Source: an uncultured Oscillospiraceae bacterium (GTDB lineage Bacteria > Bacillota > Clostridia > Oscillospirales > Oscillospiraceae). From it: 61,255 nucleotides of DNA. The stretch lies in contig CALWWW010000013.1 in assembly GCA_944385365.1 (NCBI GenBank), positions 1-61,255 of the forward strand, written 5' to 3'. Positions within the stretch are counted from its first letter, which is position 1. Every line of letters begins with the position of its first letter. The position numbers were made by a program, and so were the translations under genes. The notes under the pieces are model-generated. The model was not told the origin of the DNA, ran no database searches, and was given only the letters and a program-made list of their open reading frames with translations. Positions 1 to 8,864 of the stretch are shown here, in pieces.

Positions 1-47
1 ACATCTTGTGCCGTCCGGTTTCGTCAGACACTATATATTGTGGAATT

Positions 48-1547
48 TTAGTCCAAGGGCTTCATCGTGGGGAACAGAATCACATCACGGATGGAATCCG
101 CGCCGGTCAGCAGCATGACACAACGGTCAATGCCGATACCCAGGCCGCCCGTGGGGGGCATACCATACTCCAACGCCGTCAGAAAATCCTCGTCCATCAT
201 ACCGGCCTCGTCGTCGCCCTTGTCCCGCAGCTCCACCTGCTTCTGGAAGCGGCCGCGCTGATCAATGGGGTCATTGAGCTCGGAGAATGCGTTGCCCATT
301 TCACTGTGGCAGATGAACAGCTCGAAGCGCTCCGTCAGGCGGGGGTCCTTGGGAGACCGCTTGGCCAGCGGGGACACATCCACCGGGTGCATGGTGATAA
401 AGGTGGGCTGAATCAGCTGCTTTTCCACCCGCTGATCGAAGCACTCATACAGGGCGTTGCCCCAGGTCTTATCCGCCGTCTCCGGCAGCTCCACACCGAT
501 GGCAGCGGCAGCAGCCACGGCTTCCTCATCGCTGTCGATGGCCATAAAGTCAATGCCGCAATACTTCTTGACAGCTTCGTGCATGGGCATACGGGGCCAG
601 CCGGGCGCCAGATTGATCTTCTCGCCCTGCCATTCCATCTCATAGGTGCCCAGCAGCTTCTGAGCCGCAGAGGTCAGCAGATCCTCAAAGAGGTCCATCA
701 TATCATTGAAATCCGCATACGCCTGATAGAGCTCAATGGTGGTAAACTCCGGGTTGTGCTTGGGGTCCATACCCTCATTGCGGAAGATACGGCCAATTTC
801 GTACACACAGTCCATGCCGCCGACGATCAGCCGCTTCAAGGGCAGCTCGGTGGCAATCCGCATATACATATCGATATCCAGCGTGTTGTGGTGCGTGATA
901 AAGGGCCGGGCCGTAGCGCCGCCGGAAATGGTATTCAATACCGGCGTCTCCACTTCCATATAGCCGCGGTTATCCATGAAGTCACGGACATGCTTGATGA
1001 ACTTGGAGCGAATCTCGAAGTTCTTGCGGACCTCGGGATTGACGATCAAATCCACATAGCGCTGGCGGTACCGGGTCTCCTTGTCGGTCAGGCCGTGGAA
1101 CTTCTCGGGCAGCGGCAGCAGAGACTTGCTCAGCAGCGTCACCTTCTCGGCCCGGACGCTCATTTCACCCCGCTGGGTGCGGAACACGGTGCCGTCAACG
1201 CCGACAATATCACCGATATCGTATTTCTTGAAGAGATTATAGCACTCCTCGCCCACTTCGTCCTTCCGGACATAGAGCTGAATCCGGCCGGTCTTGTCCT
1301 GCAAATCGCAGAAACTGACCTTGCCCATGCCGCGCTTGCTCATGAGACGGCCGGCCACGGACACCGGCTGGTTCTCCATGGCGTCAAAGTTGGCCTTGAT
1401 GGTGGCGCTGTCGCTGGTTACCGTAAATTTTGTCAGCTGGAAGGGGTCATTGCCGCTCTCCTGCAGCTGGCTTAGCTTCTCCCGGCGGATGCGCACCTGG
1501 TCGCTGTACGACACCTCGGGCTGTTCATTTCTCTTTTCTTCAGACAC
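48..1547 (-). CDS. lysS: Lysyl-tRNA synthetase, class II
   Basis: Charges tRNA-Lys with lysine in the cytoplasm. The 499-residue product has the usual bacterial length and layout. An OB-fold anticodon-binding domain spans about residues 60-140. The class II catalytic domain follows, with motif 1 around 195-204 (GYMEVETPVL), motif 2 at 255-259 (FRNEG) plus the downstream HNPEFTT segment, and motif 3 at 467-475 (GGLGIGIDR). The ATG is preceded by a good ribosome-binding site (AGGAGGTAACC). It lies just downstream of greA, 21 bases away, and is probably co-transcribed from the greA promoter, a frequent pairing in Firmicutes. Nothing is odd about it; the stop lies 48 bases from the window edge. 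Confidence 0.98.
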   Translation of the reverse strand: MSEEKRNEQPEVSYSDQVRIRREKLSQLQESGNDPFQLTKFTVTSDSATIKANFDAMENQPVSVAGRLMSKRGMGKVSFCDLQDKTGRIQLYVRKDEVGEECYNLFKKYDIGDIVGVDGTVFRTQRGEMSVRAEKVTLLSKSLLPLPEKFHGLTDKETRYRQRYVDLIVNPEVRKNFEIRSKFIKHVRDFMDNRGYMEVETPVLNTISGGATARPFITHHNTLDIDMYMRIATELPLKRLIVGGMDCVYEIGRIFRNEGMDPKHNPEFTTIELYQAYADFNDMMDLFEDLLTSAAQKLLGTYEMEWQGEKINLAPGWPRMPMHEAVKKYCGIDFMAIDSDEEAVAAAAAIGVELPETADKTWGNALYECFDQRVEKQLIQPTFITMHPVDVSPLAKRSPKDPRLTERFELFICHSEMGNAFSELNDPIDQRGRFQKQVELRDKGDDEAGMMDEDFLTALEYGMPPTGGLGIGIDRCVMLLTGADSIRDVILFPTMKPLD

Positions 1548-1568
1548 TGGGTTACCTCCTTTGCCGTA

Positions 1569-2051
1569 TCAGGCCTTCTTCTCCACAGAGATGATCTTGA
1601 ACTTCAGCATGCCCACCGGGGCCTCCACTTCCACCGTGTCGCCCTCGGTCTTGCCCACCATGGCGCGGCCAAAGGGAGAGTCATCAGAGATGCAGCCCTC
1701 CATGGGGTTGGCCTCCTGGGAACCGACGATGGTATAGGTCTCCGTCTCGTCCACATCCAGGTCCAGGACGGTGACAACGCAGCCCAGACCAATGCGGCCG
1801 CTGTTTTCCTCGCTGGCGTCGTCGATGATGACGGCATGGGCCAGAATGTTCTCCACCTCGGCAATGCGGCCGTAGAGCTTGGCCTGTTCGTTCTTGGCCT
1901 CGTCATATTCACTGTTCTCAGAGAGGTCGCCAAAACTGCGGGCCTCTTTCAGATGCTCTGCCACCTCTTTTTCCCGGGTGGTCTTCAGATAGTGGAGCTC
2001 GTCCTCCAGCTGCTTCAGGCGGGCGCTGCTGATCTTGTATTCCTTAGCCAT
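1569..2051 (-). CDS. greA: Transcription elongation factor GreA
   Basis: Binds RNA polymerase and stimulates cleavage of backtracked transcripts. From the ATG of MAKEYKISS the product is 160 residues, the normal GreA length. The N-terminal half is a charged coiled coil containing the conserved segment GDLSENSEYDEAKNEQ, and the C-terminal half is the FKBP-like globular domain. The open frame continues nine codons upstream, but those residues do not resemble GreA, so 2051 is chosen. A strong minus-strand promoter lies 70-100 bases upstream, and lysS follows 21 bases downstream. Confidence 0.96.
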   Translation of the reverse strand: MAKEYKISSARLKQLEDELHYLKTTREKEVAEHLKEARSFGDLSENSEYDEAKNEQAKLYGRIAEVENILAHAVIIDDASEENSGRIGLGCVVTVLDLDVDETETYTIVGSQEANPMEGCISDDSPFGRAMVGKTEGDTVEVEAPVGMLKFKIISVEKKA

Positions 2052-2120
2052 AGATACGATCCTTCCAAATTTTATCATTTATTGTGCAGACAAAGATTTG
2101 TCTGATGCGTTATCCTGTTG

Positions 2121-2149
2121 ATTATAGAAGATTCCGGTTCCTTCGTCAA
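2121..2149 (-). promoter_or_regulatory. Promoter of greA-lysS
   Basis: On the minus strand, -35 TTGACG (2149-2144) and -10 TATAAT (2126-2121) are separated by exactly 17 bases. The -35 overlaps the last codons of the upstream S41 protease gene. A short inverted repeat (CAGACAAA / TTTGTCTG, about 2088-2105) lies in the resulting leader. Confidence 0.75.
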
Positions 2150-3321
2150 GTAGATTCTTGGAACAATGCCAGAGCGGCCTGCATCTGCGGGTCCTCCTCC
2201 ATGGGCAGCTGATTATAATACAGCTTGACGGCCTCTTCGTCGCTGAGTTCCACCACCACGTCAGGGGTGATGCCCACGCCGGTGAGACTGACGCCCTTGG
2301 GCGTATAGTATTTGCCGATGGAAATGGCGATGGCTGAACCGTCAGACAGAGGGAAGGTACTCTGGAAATTGCCCTTGCCATACGTCTGAGTACCGACGAT
2401 CTCCGCCGCGTCGTACTCCTGCAATGCCGCCGCAAAGAACTCCGCCGCGGAATACGATTCATTATTGACCAGCACCGCCATGGGCAGGTCCACGCAAGCG
2501 GCATCGGATTCGTCAATTTCCTCCTCACCGGCATAGTCCACGCTGCGGAACAGCACACCCTCCGGCAGCAGATAGTCCAGCAGCTCCACCAACTCTGTTT
2601 TCATACCGCCGGGGTTGTTGCGGACATCGAAAACAATGGCTTTCGCCCCTTCAGCCTGGGCCTGTTCCACCGCGGCAATACTCTGGCGGGCACTATCGGC
2701 GTCAAAATTGGCAATGGTGATGATAGCGATTTTATCCTCAGTCATGGTATAGGTGGCCACGGCCTGCTGGACATTGCCCCGCTTCAGCGTCACATCGTAG
2801 GGTTCCCCGTCACGGGTCAGGGTCAGCAGCACCTCTGTCCCCTCTTCACCCCGGACCCGGTTTACCGTTTCCTCCTGTCCCAGCTCCGTCACCGATTCCC
2901 CTTCCACATGGGTCAGCACGTCGCCCACCTGGATACCGCCCTGGTCAGCCGGTCCGTCAGCCGTAACTTCCATAATGCGGAATCCATCCAATCCATCCTC
3001 TGGCAGGATGGTGACGCCGATGCCCACATAAGCGTTATTCATCTGCTCCAAATAGGCATCGTAATCGTCAGCGGAGATATAGTAGCTCCATTCGTCGCCG
3101 GTGGCGGCGATCATACCGGCGGCTGCGCCGTCGGCCAACTGCTCCGGGTCGTATTCATCGACAAAGTACGCGTCCAGATACCGGCTGATCTCCTCGGTCT
3201 TGGCCGTCCACGGCGTGGACAGCAGGGCGCTGCCCAGCTCCTGATAGGTGATGCAGAATGTCACCGCCGCACTGGCGGCCATCAATCCCAGGACCATGGC
3301 CACTTTCCAGAATTTTTTCAA
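2146..3321 (-). CDS. S41 family C-terminal processing protease
   Basis: Membrane-anchored serine protease of the CtpA/CtpB type. Counting from the chosen TTG start, a signal anchor covers residues 7-25, a PDZ domain about 97-180, and the S41 catalytic domain follows. The Ser-Lys dyad is visible as Ser291 (ESYSAAEF) and Lys316 (TYGKGNFQ). The TTG at 3321 is preferred because AGAAGGGAG sits directly upstream and the protein then begins with a basic stretch before the membrane segment. An ATG 21 bases further upstream (3342) lacks a clear ribosome-binding site. The gene follows ftsE-ftsX and an M23 hydrolase, so a role in processing wall or division proteins is inferred. Confidence 0.93.
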   Translation of the reverse strand: MKKFWKVAMVLGLMAASAAVTFCITYQELGSALLSTPWTAKTEEISRYLDAYFVDEYDPEQLADGAAAGMIAATGDEWSYYISADDYDAYLEQMNNAYVGIGVTILPEDGLDGFRIMEVTADGPADQGGIQVGDVLTHVEGESVTELGQEETVNRVRGEEGTEVLLTLTRDGEPYDVTLKRGNVQQAVATYTMTEDKIAIITIANFDADSARQSIAAVEQAQAEGAKAIVFDVRNNPGGMKTELVELLDYLLPEGVLFRSVDYAGEEEIDESDAACVDLPMAVLVNNESYSAAEFFAAALQEYDAAEIVGTQTYGKGNFQSTFPLSDGSAIAISIGKYYTPKGVSLTGVGITPDVVVELSDEEAVKLYYNQLPMEEDPQMQAALALFQEST

Positions 3322-3344
3322 GGTTTGACTCCCTTCTGCCATAA

Positions 3345-3392
3345 AATCAAGGACACCCACAGTGTGCCCCGCTCCGGGCACACTGTGGGGCT
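3345..3392 (-). terminator. Hairpin terminator between the M23 and S41 genes
   Basis: A perfect 14-bp stem (3356-3369 pairing with 3376-3389, loop six bases) lies just after the M23 stop codon. On the minus strand it is followed by a broken T-rich stretch (TCCTTGATTTTA). Termination may be partial, because the S41 start is only about 35 bases further on. Confidence 0.65.
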
Positions 3393-3405
3393 TTGGAATC
3401 TTCGG

Positions 3406-4677
3406 TTAGATAGAGATGTAGTCCATGGGGTTGACATTGGCGCCGCCGTAGAACACCTCAAAGTGCAGATGTGCGCCGGTGCTCCAGCCGGTGCTGCCCA
3501 CGTAGCCGATGATGTCGCCCTGGTTGACATAGTCGCCCACGGACACCACATAGTTGGTCATATGGGCATACAGGCTGCCGTAGCCGTCATTATGGCTGAT
3601 GGAAACATAATAGCCGTTGACGCTGCTGTAAGTAGCCGTAGTCACCGTGCCGCTCTTGACCGCATAAATGGGCGTACCGGCACCGGCGGCCAGGTCCACG
3701 CCATAGTGCATGGAATAGTAGCCGTAGATGGGGTGCTCCCGATAGCCGTAGGCACAGGACACATAGCAGCTGCCTGCCGGCAGCGGGGACACAAAGCCGC
3801 TGCTGTTGGCGCCGCCGCTGGGACGGCTGATATTGCCGCTGGCGGCCTCCTGACGAGCCGCTTCAATCTCCCGCTGGGCCTCTTCATCGGCCAGTGCGTC
3901 CTCGTAGGCCTTCTGGGTCTCCAGAATCTGCTGGCGGACTTCCTCCTCCAGCGCGTCATACGTCTCGCTGGCGGCTTTCAGTTCGTCCTGCTTGCTCATC
4001 AGCTCGGTGATCATGGCATCGGCTTCGGCCCGCTGCTCGGACAGCTGCTGCTCCAGCACGTCCTGCTCGGCCTTGGCAGCCTCCAACTCGGCACGGCCCG
4101 CCTCCACTTCCGCCTTGGCGGCGGAAATCTGGTCGGCCACATCCCGCAGCTGCTGCAGCATGATCTGGTCGGCTTCGCTGATCTCATGGATCATATCGAT
4201 CCGGTCCAGCAAATCGGTAAAGCTGCTGGCATTGAACAGCACAGACCAATAGGACACGTTGCCCGTCTCCTCCATGGCCCGCAGGCGCAGCTTGTACTGC
4301 TCGTTGAGCTCCGTCTCATTTTCCAGAGCCTGGTCCAGCTCCTCCTGCTTGGCGGCAATCAGCAGGTTATACTGCTGAATCTGCTGGTTCAGGTTTTCCA
4401 CCTGCTGGCGGGTCAGCTCGATCTGCTGATCGATGTTGGCCTTCTTATCCACGATGGACTGGGTTTCCGATTGGTTGTCGGCGATTTGCTGCTGCAAATC
4501 CGCCGCCTGTGCGGCAATCTCGTCGGCCTTGCTCTGCAAGTCGTTGATCTTGCTTTTCAGCTCCGACGACGAGGCCGCCGATACGGGAACCGGCAGCACA
4601 CTGAGGAAGACGCCGCCCAGCATCAGCACCGACAGGACGATGGCGACGATGGAAACGAGTAATTTGCGTTGTTTCAT
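3406..4677 (-). CDS. EnvC/PcsB-like coiled-coil murein hydrolase (M23 peptidase)
   Basis: Secreted peptidoglycan hydrolase or hydrolase activator. Residues 1-34 are a signal peptide. About 38-275 is a long Gln/Glu/Ala-rich coiled coil, and the C-terminal 125 residues form an M23 (LytM) domain. The metal-ligand motifs are intact: His324-x3-Asp328 (HYGVD) and HLH at 403-405. An intact active site suggests an active peptidase rather than a degenerate EnvC-type activator. The gene lies 18 bases downstream of ftsX. In known systems FtsEX controls such coiled-coil hydrolases (EnvC, PcsB, CwlO) through the FtsX extracellular loop, and the same partnership is inferred here. Confidence 0.93.
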   Translation of the reverse strand: MKQRKLLVSIVAIVLSVLMLGGVFLSVLPVPVSAASSSELKSKINDLQSKADEIAAQAADLQQQIADNQSETQSIVDKKANIDQQIELTRQQVENLNQQIQQYNLLIAAKQEELDQALENETELNEQYKLRLRAMEETGNVSYWSVLFNASSFTDLLDRIDMIHEISEADQIMLQQLRDVADQISAAKAEVEAGRAELEAAKAEQDVLEQQLSEQRAEADAMITELMSKQDELKAASETYDALEEEVRQQILETQKAYEDALADEEAQREIEAARQEAASGNISRPSGGANSSGFVSPLPAGSCYVSCAYGYREHPIYGYYSMHYGVDLAAGAGTPIYAVKSGTVTTATYSSVNGYYVSISHNDGYGSLYAHMTNYVVSVGDYVNQGDIIGYVGSTGWSTGAHLHFEVFYGGANVNPMDYISI

Positions 4678-4695
4678 GGTATGCCTCCCAGATGA

Positions 4696-5583
4696 TCAGA
4701 CGTTCAGGAACTTACGGATGGACAGAAGACTGCCGAAGACGCCCACCATAAAACCGGTGATGGCATAGGCGGCAATCATCAGATACAGCACCTCGGAGAA
4801 GGGCACCACGGTGAACAGCCGCAGCGTATCCACCGAAGCGATGCGCTCCGCCACCAGCTTGTACAGGCCCCACTCCAGGAAGAAAGCCACAGCGGCGCCG
4901 AACATGCCCAGAATAAATCCTTCCACCACATAGGGCATCCGGATGAATCCGTTGGTGGCGCCCACCATACGCATGACGGCAATTTCATCCTTGCGGTCAT
5001 ACATGGCCAGCTTAACGGTATTGGAGATAATCAGCAGAGACACCACCAGCAGCACGGCGATGATGGCCACCGAAGCAATCCGCAGCACATGCTGCAATGT
5101 GGTGAAGCCCTCGGAGATCTCATAGTGGGCCGACACGTCGGCCACGCCCTGAATCTGCCGCAAATCGTTTTCCGTCTGCCGCATGAGGGTGTTGTCCTCC
5201 AGGGTGATCACAAAGCGGTCCCGCAGAGTGTCGGATTGCAGTCCGGCAAAGGCTTCGGGATCGTTCTGTTCCTCCACGAAGTTTTGCAGGGCTTCTTCCC
5301 TGGAAACAAACTGGGCGTTATGAACGTTTCCGATCATATTGATTTGAGACCCGACGCTCTTGGCCTGATCCTCCGTATAGGTCTCGTCAATATAGACGAT
5401 CATTTCATTTTCTTGTTCCAGCTCCGTCACCATAACGCTGAGATTGTACAGAATCAGACTGAAGCTGCCCATGATGATCAAGCAGGCAACGGTGACGCAG
5501 ACTGCCGCGAAGGACATGAAGCCGTGGAGGAAAATACCCCGGACGCCTTCGCGGATCAGATAACCAAATTTATTCCTCTTCAT
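4696..5583 (-). CDS. ftsX: Cell division ABC transporter permease FtsX
   Basis: Membrane subunit of the FtsEX complex, which couples ATP hydrolysis to cell-wall hydrolase activation at the septum. From MKRNKFGYLIREG the product is 295 residues. It has one transmembrane helix near residues 24-46, an extracytoplasmic loop of about 110 residues, and three C-terminal helices, the standard FtsX topology. The start overlaps the 3' end of ftsE by 14 bases, consistent with translational coupling; upstream codons in the same frame read through ftsE and are not FtsX-like. Confidence 0.95.
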   Translation of the reverse strand: MKRNKFGYLIREGVRGIFLHGFMSFAAVCVTVACLIIMGSFSLILYNLSVMVTELEQENEMIVYIDETYTEDQAKSVGSQINMIGNVHNAQFVSREEALQNFVEEQNDPEAFAGLQSDTLRDRFVITLEDNTLMRQTENDLRQIQGVADVSAHYEISEGFTTLQHVLRIASVAIIAVLLVVSLLIISNTVKLAMYDRKDEIAVMRMVGATNGFIRMPYVVEGFILGMFGAAVAFFLEWGLYKLVAERIASVDTLRLFTVVPFSEVLYLMIAAYAITGFMVGVFGSLLSIRKFLNV

Positions 5584-6259
5584 ACGTATAGTACCCGTCC
5601 ATTCCGTCGCTGATGATTTTGCCTTCGTCGATGGCCACCACACGCTTGGTAAAGCGGTTGACCAAATCCCGTTCGTGGGTAACCACCAGAACGGTGGTAC
5701 CCAGGGCGTTGATGTGCTCCAGCAGCATCATGATCTCCAGAGAGCGGGCCGGGTCCAGGTTTCCCGTGGGCTCGTCGGCGATGATGATGGAAGGATTGTT
5801 GACCAGCGCTCTGGCGATGGCCACACGCTGCTGCTCGCCGCCGGATAGTTCGTTGGGCAGGCGGTGGCCCTTCTTGTCCAAGCCGACCAATCCCAGCACA
5901 TAGGACACCCGCTTATGGATGACCTTTTCCTTGGCGCCCACCACGCGGATGGCAAACGCCACGTTTTCATAGACCGTCTTGTTCTCAATGAGCCGGAAGT
6001 CCTGGAACACCACGCCCAGGGTGCGGCGCATAAACGGGATGGAACTCTGTTTGATGGATTCCACTTTAAAGCCGTTGACCTGCACCGAGCCGGAGGTGGG
6101 CCGCAGCTCTGCCGTCAGCAGCTTGATGAGGGTGGACTTGCCGGAACCGGACGGTCCCACCAGAAAGACGAACTCTCCGTCATCGATGCGAAGATTCACC
6201 CCCCGCAACGCCTTGGTTCCGTTGTCGTAGGTTTTCTTCACGTTCTGAAACTCAATCAT
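5570..6259 (-). CDS. ftsE: Cell division ATP-binding protein FtsE
   Basis: Cytoplasmic ABC ATPase partner of FtsX. All nucleotide-binding motifs are intact in 229 residues: Walker A GPSGSGKST (35-43), Q-loop Gln86, signature LSGGEQQR (138-145), and Walker B IIIADEPTG (158-166). It begins 22 bases after a PucR-type regulator gene and overlaps ftsX, so all of these may share one transcript with the M23 hydrolase. Confidence 0.97.
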   Translation of the reverse strand: MIEFQNVKKTYDNGTKALRGVNLRIDDGEFVFLVGPSGSGKSTLIKLLTAELRPTSGSVQVNGFKVESIKQSSIPFMRRTLGVVFQDFRLIENKTVYENVAFAIRVVGAKEKVIHKRVSYVLGLVGLDKKGHRLPNELSGGEQQRVAIARALVNNPSIIIADEPTGNLDPARSLEIMMLLEHINALGTTVLVVTHERDLVNRFTKRVVAIDEGKIISDGMDGYYTYEEE

Positions 6260-6281
6260 GTCATCACTCCAGAAAGTAAAC

Positions 6282-7376
6282 TCAGATCAGGCGGTTTTCC
6301 CTGGATACCAGGTACTTCTTGACCATCAGGGCCACCTTGAAAATGATGGCGTGGTCAAACTCCCGCAGATCCAGGCCCGTCAGCTTCTTGATCTTCTCCA
6401 GGCGATACACTAGGGTGTTGCGGTGGACGAAGAGCTTGCGGGATGTCTCCGAAACGTTCAGATTGTTCTCAAAGAACTTGTTGATGGTGAACAGCGTCTC
6501 CTGGTCGAGAGAATCAATGGAGTTTTTCTTGAAGACCTCGGACAGGAAAATCTCACACAGCGTCGTGGGCAGCTGGTAGATCAGACGGCCGATGCCGAGA
6601 TTCTCATAGCTGAGAATGCTCTTTTCCGTGTCGAAAACCTTGCCCACCTCAATGGCCACCTGGGCCTCCTTATAGGCGTCGGCCAGCTCCCGCAGATGGT
6701 TGGCAATGGTGCCGATGCCGATGGCTGTCTTGATAAACAGCTCCGCCTTGAGGGTATCCTCCACCGACTGGGCGATCTTGAACAGCTCTGCGCTCTCCAC
6801 ATTGGCCGGGACCTGCTTGACGATGGCAATGTCCGTCTCGTTGATGCTGAGCACAAAGTCCTGCTGCTTGTCGGTGAACATGTTTTGCAGCACATCCACC
6901 GCCGCCACGTCGGCACGGCCGATCTGGCGGATCAGAAACACAGCCCGCTGTACATCGGTGGCAAAATGCAGTTCCTTGGCCCGGATGTAAATATCGCCCG
7001 GCAGAATGTTGTCGGTGATGATGTTCTTGACAAAGGTGCCCTTGTCGTGCTTTTCCTCATAATAGGTCTTGGCGCCGTTGAGCGCCACATAGGCCATGAT
7101 ACACAGGCTTCTGGCCGCCTCGTCGTCGCCGTCGGTAAAGACGGCGTAATCAAAATAAGAACTCCAGCTGGACAGCGGTTTGAACGTCTTCTTATCCACA
7201 ATGACAATGGAGTCCGGCGCACTGTTGAGCTTGATGACTGCGTCCGACCATTTCTCCCCGATCATGGCAGTATCACTGCACGAAATCACATTACCATCAG
7301 AGTCGATGACGCCGATCATGCGATCGGTGGCATCCTTCATCTGGACGATGACGCTCTGAAACACCCGACTGGACAT
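6282..7376 (-). CDS. PucR/CdaR-family transcriptional regulator
   Basis: Probable DNA-binding regulator of 364 residues. The C-terminal 60 residues hold the PucR-type helix-turn-helix (segment NVSETSRKLFVHRNTLVYRL, about 310-330). The middle is a GGDEF-like/CdaR region, and the N-terminus may sense a ligand. No membrane segment is seen. Known PucR/CdaR family members respond to small metabolites such as sugar diacids or purines, but the ligand here cannot be deduced. The gene lies directly upstream of ftsE with a 22-base gap, an unusual neighbour for this family. It has its own candidate promoter. Confidence 0.85.
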   Translation of the reverse strand: MSSRVFQSVIVQMKDATDRMIGVIDSDGNVISCSDTAMIGEKWSDAVIKLNSAPDSIVIVDKKTFKPLSSWSSYFDYAVFTDGDDEAARSLCIMAYVALNGAKTYYEEKHDKGTFVKNIITDNILPGDIYIRAKELHFATDVQRAVFLIRQIGRADVAAVDVLQNMFTDKQQDFVLSINETDIAIVKQVPANVESAELFKIAQSVEDTLKAELFIKTAIGIGTIANHLRELADAYKEAQVAIEVGKVFDTEKSILSYENLGIGRLIYQLPTTLCEIFLSEVFKKNSIDSLDQETLFTINKFFENNLNVSETSRKLFVHRNTLVYRLEKIKKLTGLDLREFDHAIIFKVALMVKKYLVSRENRLI

Positions 7377-7434
7377 ACGATGCCCTCCCCTTCAAAATAA
7401 CGCATAACAACGGAATACACAAATATTCACATAG

Positions 7435-7463
7435 ATTCTACACTGCTTTTGTCCATATTTCAA
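7435..7463 (-). promoter_or_regulatory. Candidate promoter of the PucR regulator and ftsEX block
   Basis: Minus-strand -35 TTGAAA (7463-7458) and -10 TAGAAT (7440-7435) with a 17-base spacer, about 60 bases upstream of the start codon. The 215-base gap between the regulator and the pseudouridine synthase is AT-rich and otherwise holds only the palindrome at 7538-7577. Confidence 0.55.
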
Positions 7464-7537
7464 GAGGTATTTGACATTTTATTTCAAAATGGTCGCTGAT
7501 ATTTGTTTCTTTTTGCTATATGTCCCTGGAAACATAC

Positions 7538-7577
7538 CGATTTTTCAGGAAAACCGCGGTCTTTTCCCGAAAAATCG
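7538..7577. terminator. 40-base near-perfect palindrome after the pseudouridine synthase gene
   Basis: The arms CGATTTTTC and GAAAAATCG flank a GC core (ACCGCGGT) with one unpaired base. It lies 14 bases after the stop of the minus-strand pseudouridine synthase gene. A/T tracts within the stem could help termination in either direction, but no clear U-tract follows, so it may instead be a protein-binding site. Confidence 0.45.
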
Positions 7578-7590
7578 TTGTGCATAATGA

Positions 7591-8289
7591 CTAAGCCCGC
7601 AGCTGTAAAATTTCTTCCTGTTCCAGAACGCGGCAGTCTCCTTTGGGAAGATTCCCCAATTCCAGCGGTCCTTCCGCCACACGCTTGAGGTATCGGACAT
7701 ATAGACCACGGGAGGCCATCATCCGGCGGACCTGATGATATTTGCCCTCGTGGAGCACAATGCGGCTTTTGCCCGGTCCCAGGGGCGTTAGCTCCGCAGG
7801 CAGACAAACGTCCCCGTCCCGCAGCACAATGCCCTGCTGAAAGGCTTCCACATCGGCGGCGGTACTCTCCCCGTCGTGCTCCGCTTCATAGACCTTGGGT
7901 ACCCGGTGCTTGGGCGAAATCAGCCGGTGCAGCAGCGCGCCGTCATTGGTCAGCAGCAGCAATCCCTCCGTCTCCTTGTCCAGCCGCCCCACCGGCGACA
8001 GCTCCATGGAGCGGTACGGCTCCGGAAGCAGCTCCATCACCGTCGGGTCCCGCGGGTCTTCGGTAGACGTCACATATCCGGCCGGTTTATGGAGCATCAG
8101 CACCACAACGCCGGGGCGGGCAATGGGCTGCCCGTCCACCAATATGGTGTCGGCGGCGGCGTCCACTTTCTGCTCCGGCGTGCGGGCTGCCTGGCCGTTG
8201 ACGGTAACCCGTCCGGCCCGGATGATTCCTTTTAATTCTCGGCGGGAGGCCACGCCGGCCTCCGACAGCACTTTGTCCAACCGCTGCAT
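7591..8289 (-). CDS. Pseudouridine synthase, RsuA/RluB family
   Basis: Isomerises a specific rRNA uridine to pseudouridine. The 232-residue protein has an N-terminal S4 RNA-binding domain (about 2-60) and the RsuA-type catalytic domain with the conserved aspartate in GRLDKETEGLL (Asp104). In Firmicutes this family usually modifies 23S rRNA (RluB-like) or 16S rRNA (RsuA-like); sequence alone does not separate them here. The gene is divergent from the DUF4830 gene. Confidence 0.92.
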   Translation of the reverse strand: MQRLDKVLSEAGVASRRELKGIIRAGRVTVNGQAARTPEQKVDAAADTILVDGQPIARPGVVVLMLHKPAGYVTSTEDPRDPTVMELLPEPYRSMELSPVGRLDKETEGLLLLTNDGALLHRLISPKHRVPKVYEAEHDGESTAADVEAFQQGIVLRDGDVCLPAELTPLGPGKSRIVLHEGKYHQVRRMMASRGLYVRYLKRVAEGPLELGNLPKGDCRVLEQEEILQLRA

Positions 8290-8387
8290 ACGGTCCCTCC
8301 TGTTATGATTTCCGGCTTGTCATATTTGTCCCACAGGGCGAATACGCTATAGCACCAATGGTAAATTTCAGATTGGGGGAAAACAAC

Positions 8388-8864
8388 ATGGTAGTTGTCA
8401 CCACAAAAGTATCCAAGGGAAAACTGGTCGCCATTCTGCTGATCCTCGCGGTCATCGTGGGTCTGCTGGTCACGCTGGGATCCAAGGCCGATCAGGAAGC
8501 CGACGCCGCCGCAGAATCGGCTCTGACGGTCTCCAACAACGAGGAGCGCGTGGCGTATCTGCAATCCCTTGGCTGGGAAGTCACCGAGGAGCCGGTGGAG
8601 TCCCAGGAAGTCCGCATCCCGGCGGAACTGCCGGACGTTCTGGTGCAGTATAATGAATTGCAGAAAAGCCAGAACTTTGATCTGACCCGCTACGCCGGCA
8701 AAACCGTCTCCCGCTTCGTCTACGAGGTTCTCAACTATCCGGACAGCGCCGAACGGTTTTTCGCCACGCTGCTGGTCTACGAGGACACGGTCATCGGCGG
8801 CGATGTGACCTCGGCCAGCCAGGACGGGCTTATGCAGGGCCTGCAGTTTCCGACGGGTCGTTGA
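8388..8864 (+). CDS. DUF4830 membrane-anchored protein
   Basis: A 158-residue protein of unknown function. The ATG at 8388 is chosen because GGGGGA lies 8-10 bases upstream; an ATG 30 bases earlier lacks a site. A single membrane helix (LVAILLILAVIVGLLVTL, about residues 13-30) is followed by an extracytoplasmic domain containing ERVAYLQSLGWEV. That motif is typical of the DUF4830 domain found in Oscillospiraceae. The 3' end overlaps the convergent SLOG gene by 35 bases. No function is known to me for this domain. Confidence 0.8.
   Translation: MVVVTTKVSKGKLVAILLILAVIVGLLVTLGSKADQEADAAAESALTVSNNEERVAYLQSLGWEVTEEPVESQEVRIPAELPDVLVQYNELQKSQNFDLTRYAGKTVSRFVYEVLNYPDSAERFFATLLVYEDTVIGGDVTSASQDGLMQGLQFPTGR

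Noticed and set aside
1-47. Left edge feature
   Set aside because: Only 47 bases follow the lysS stop; no hairpin or gene could be supported.
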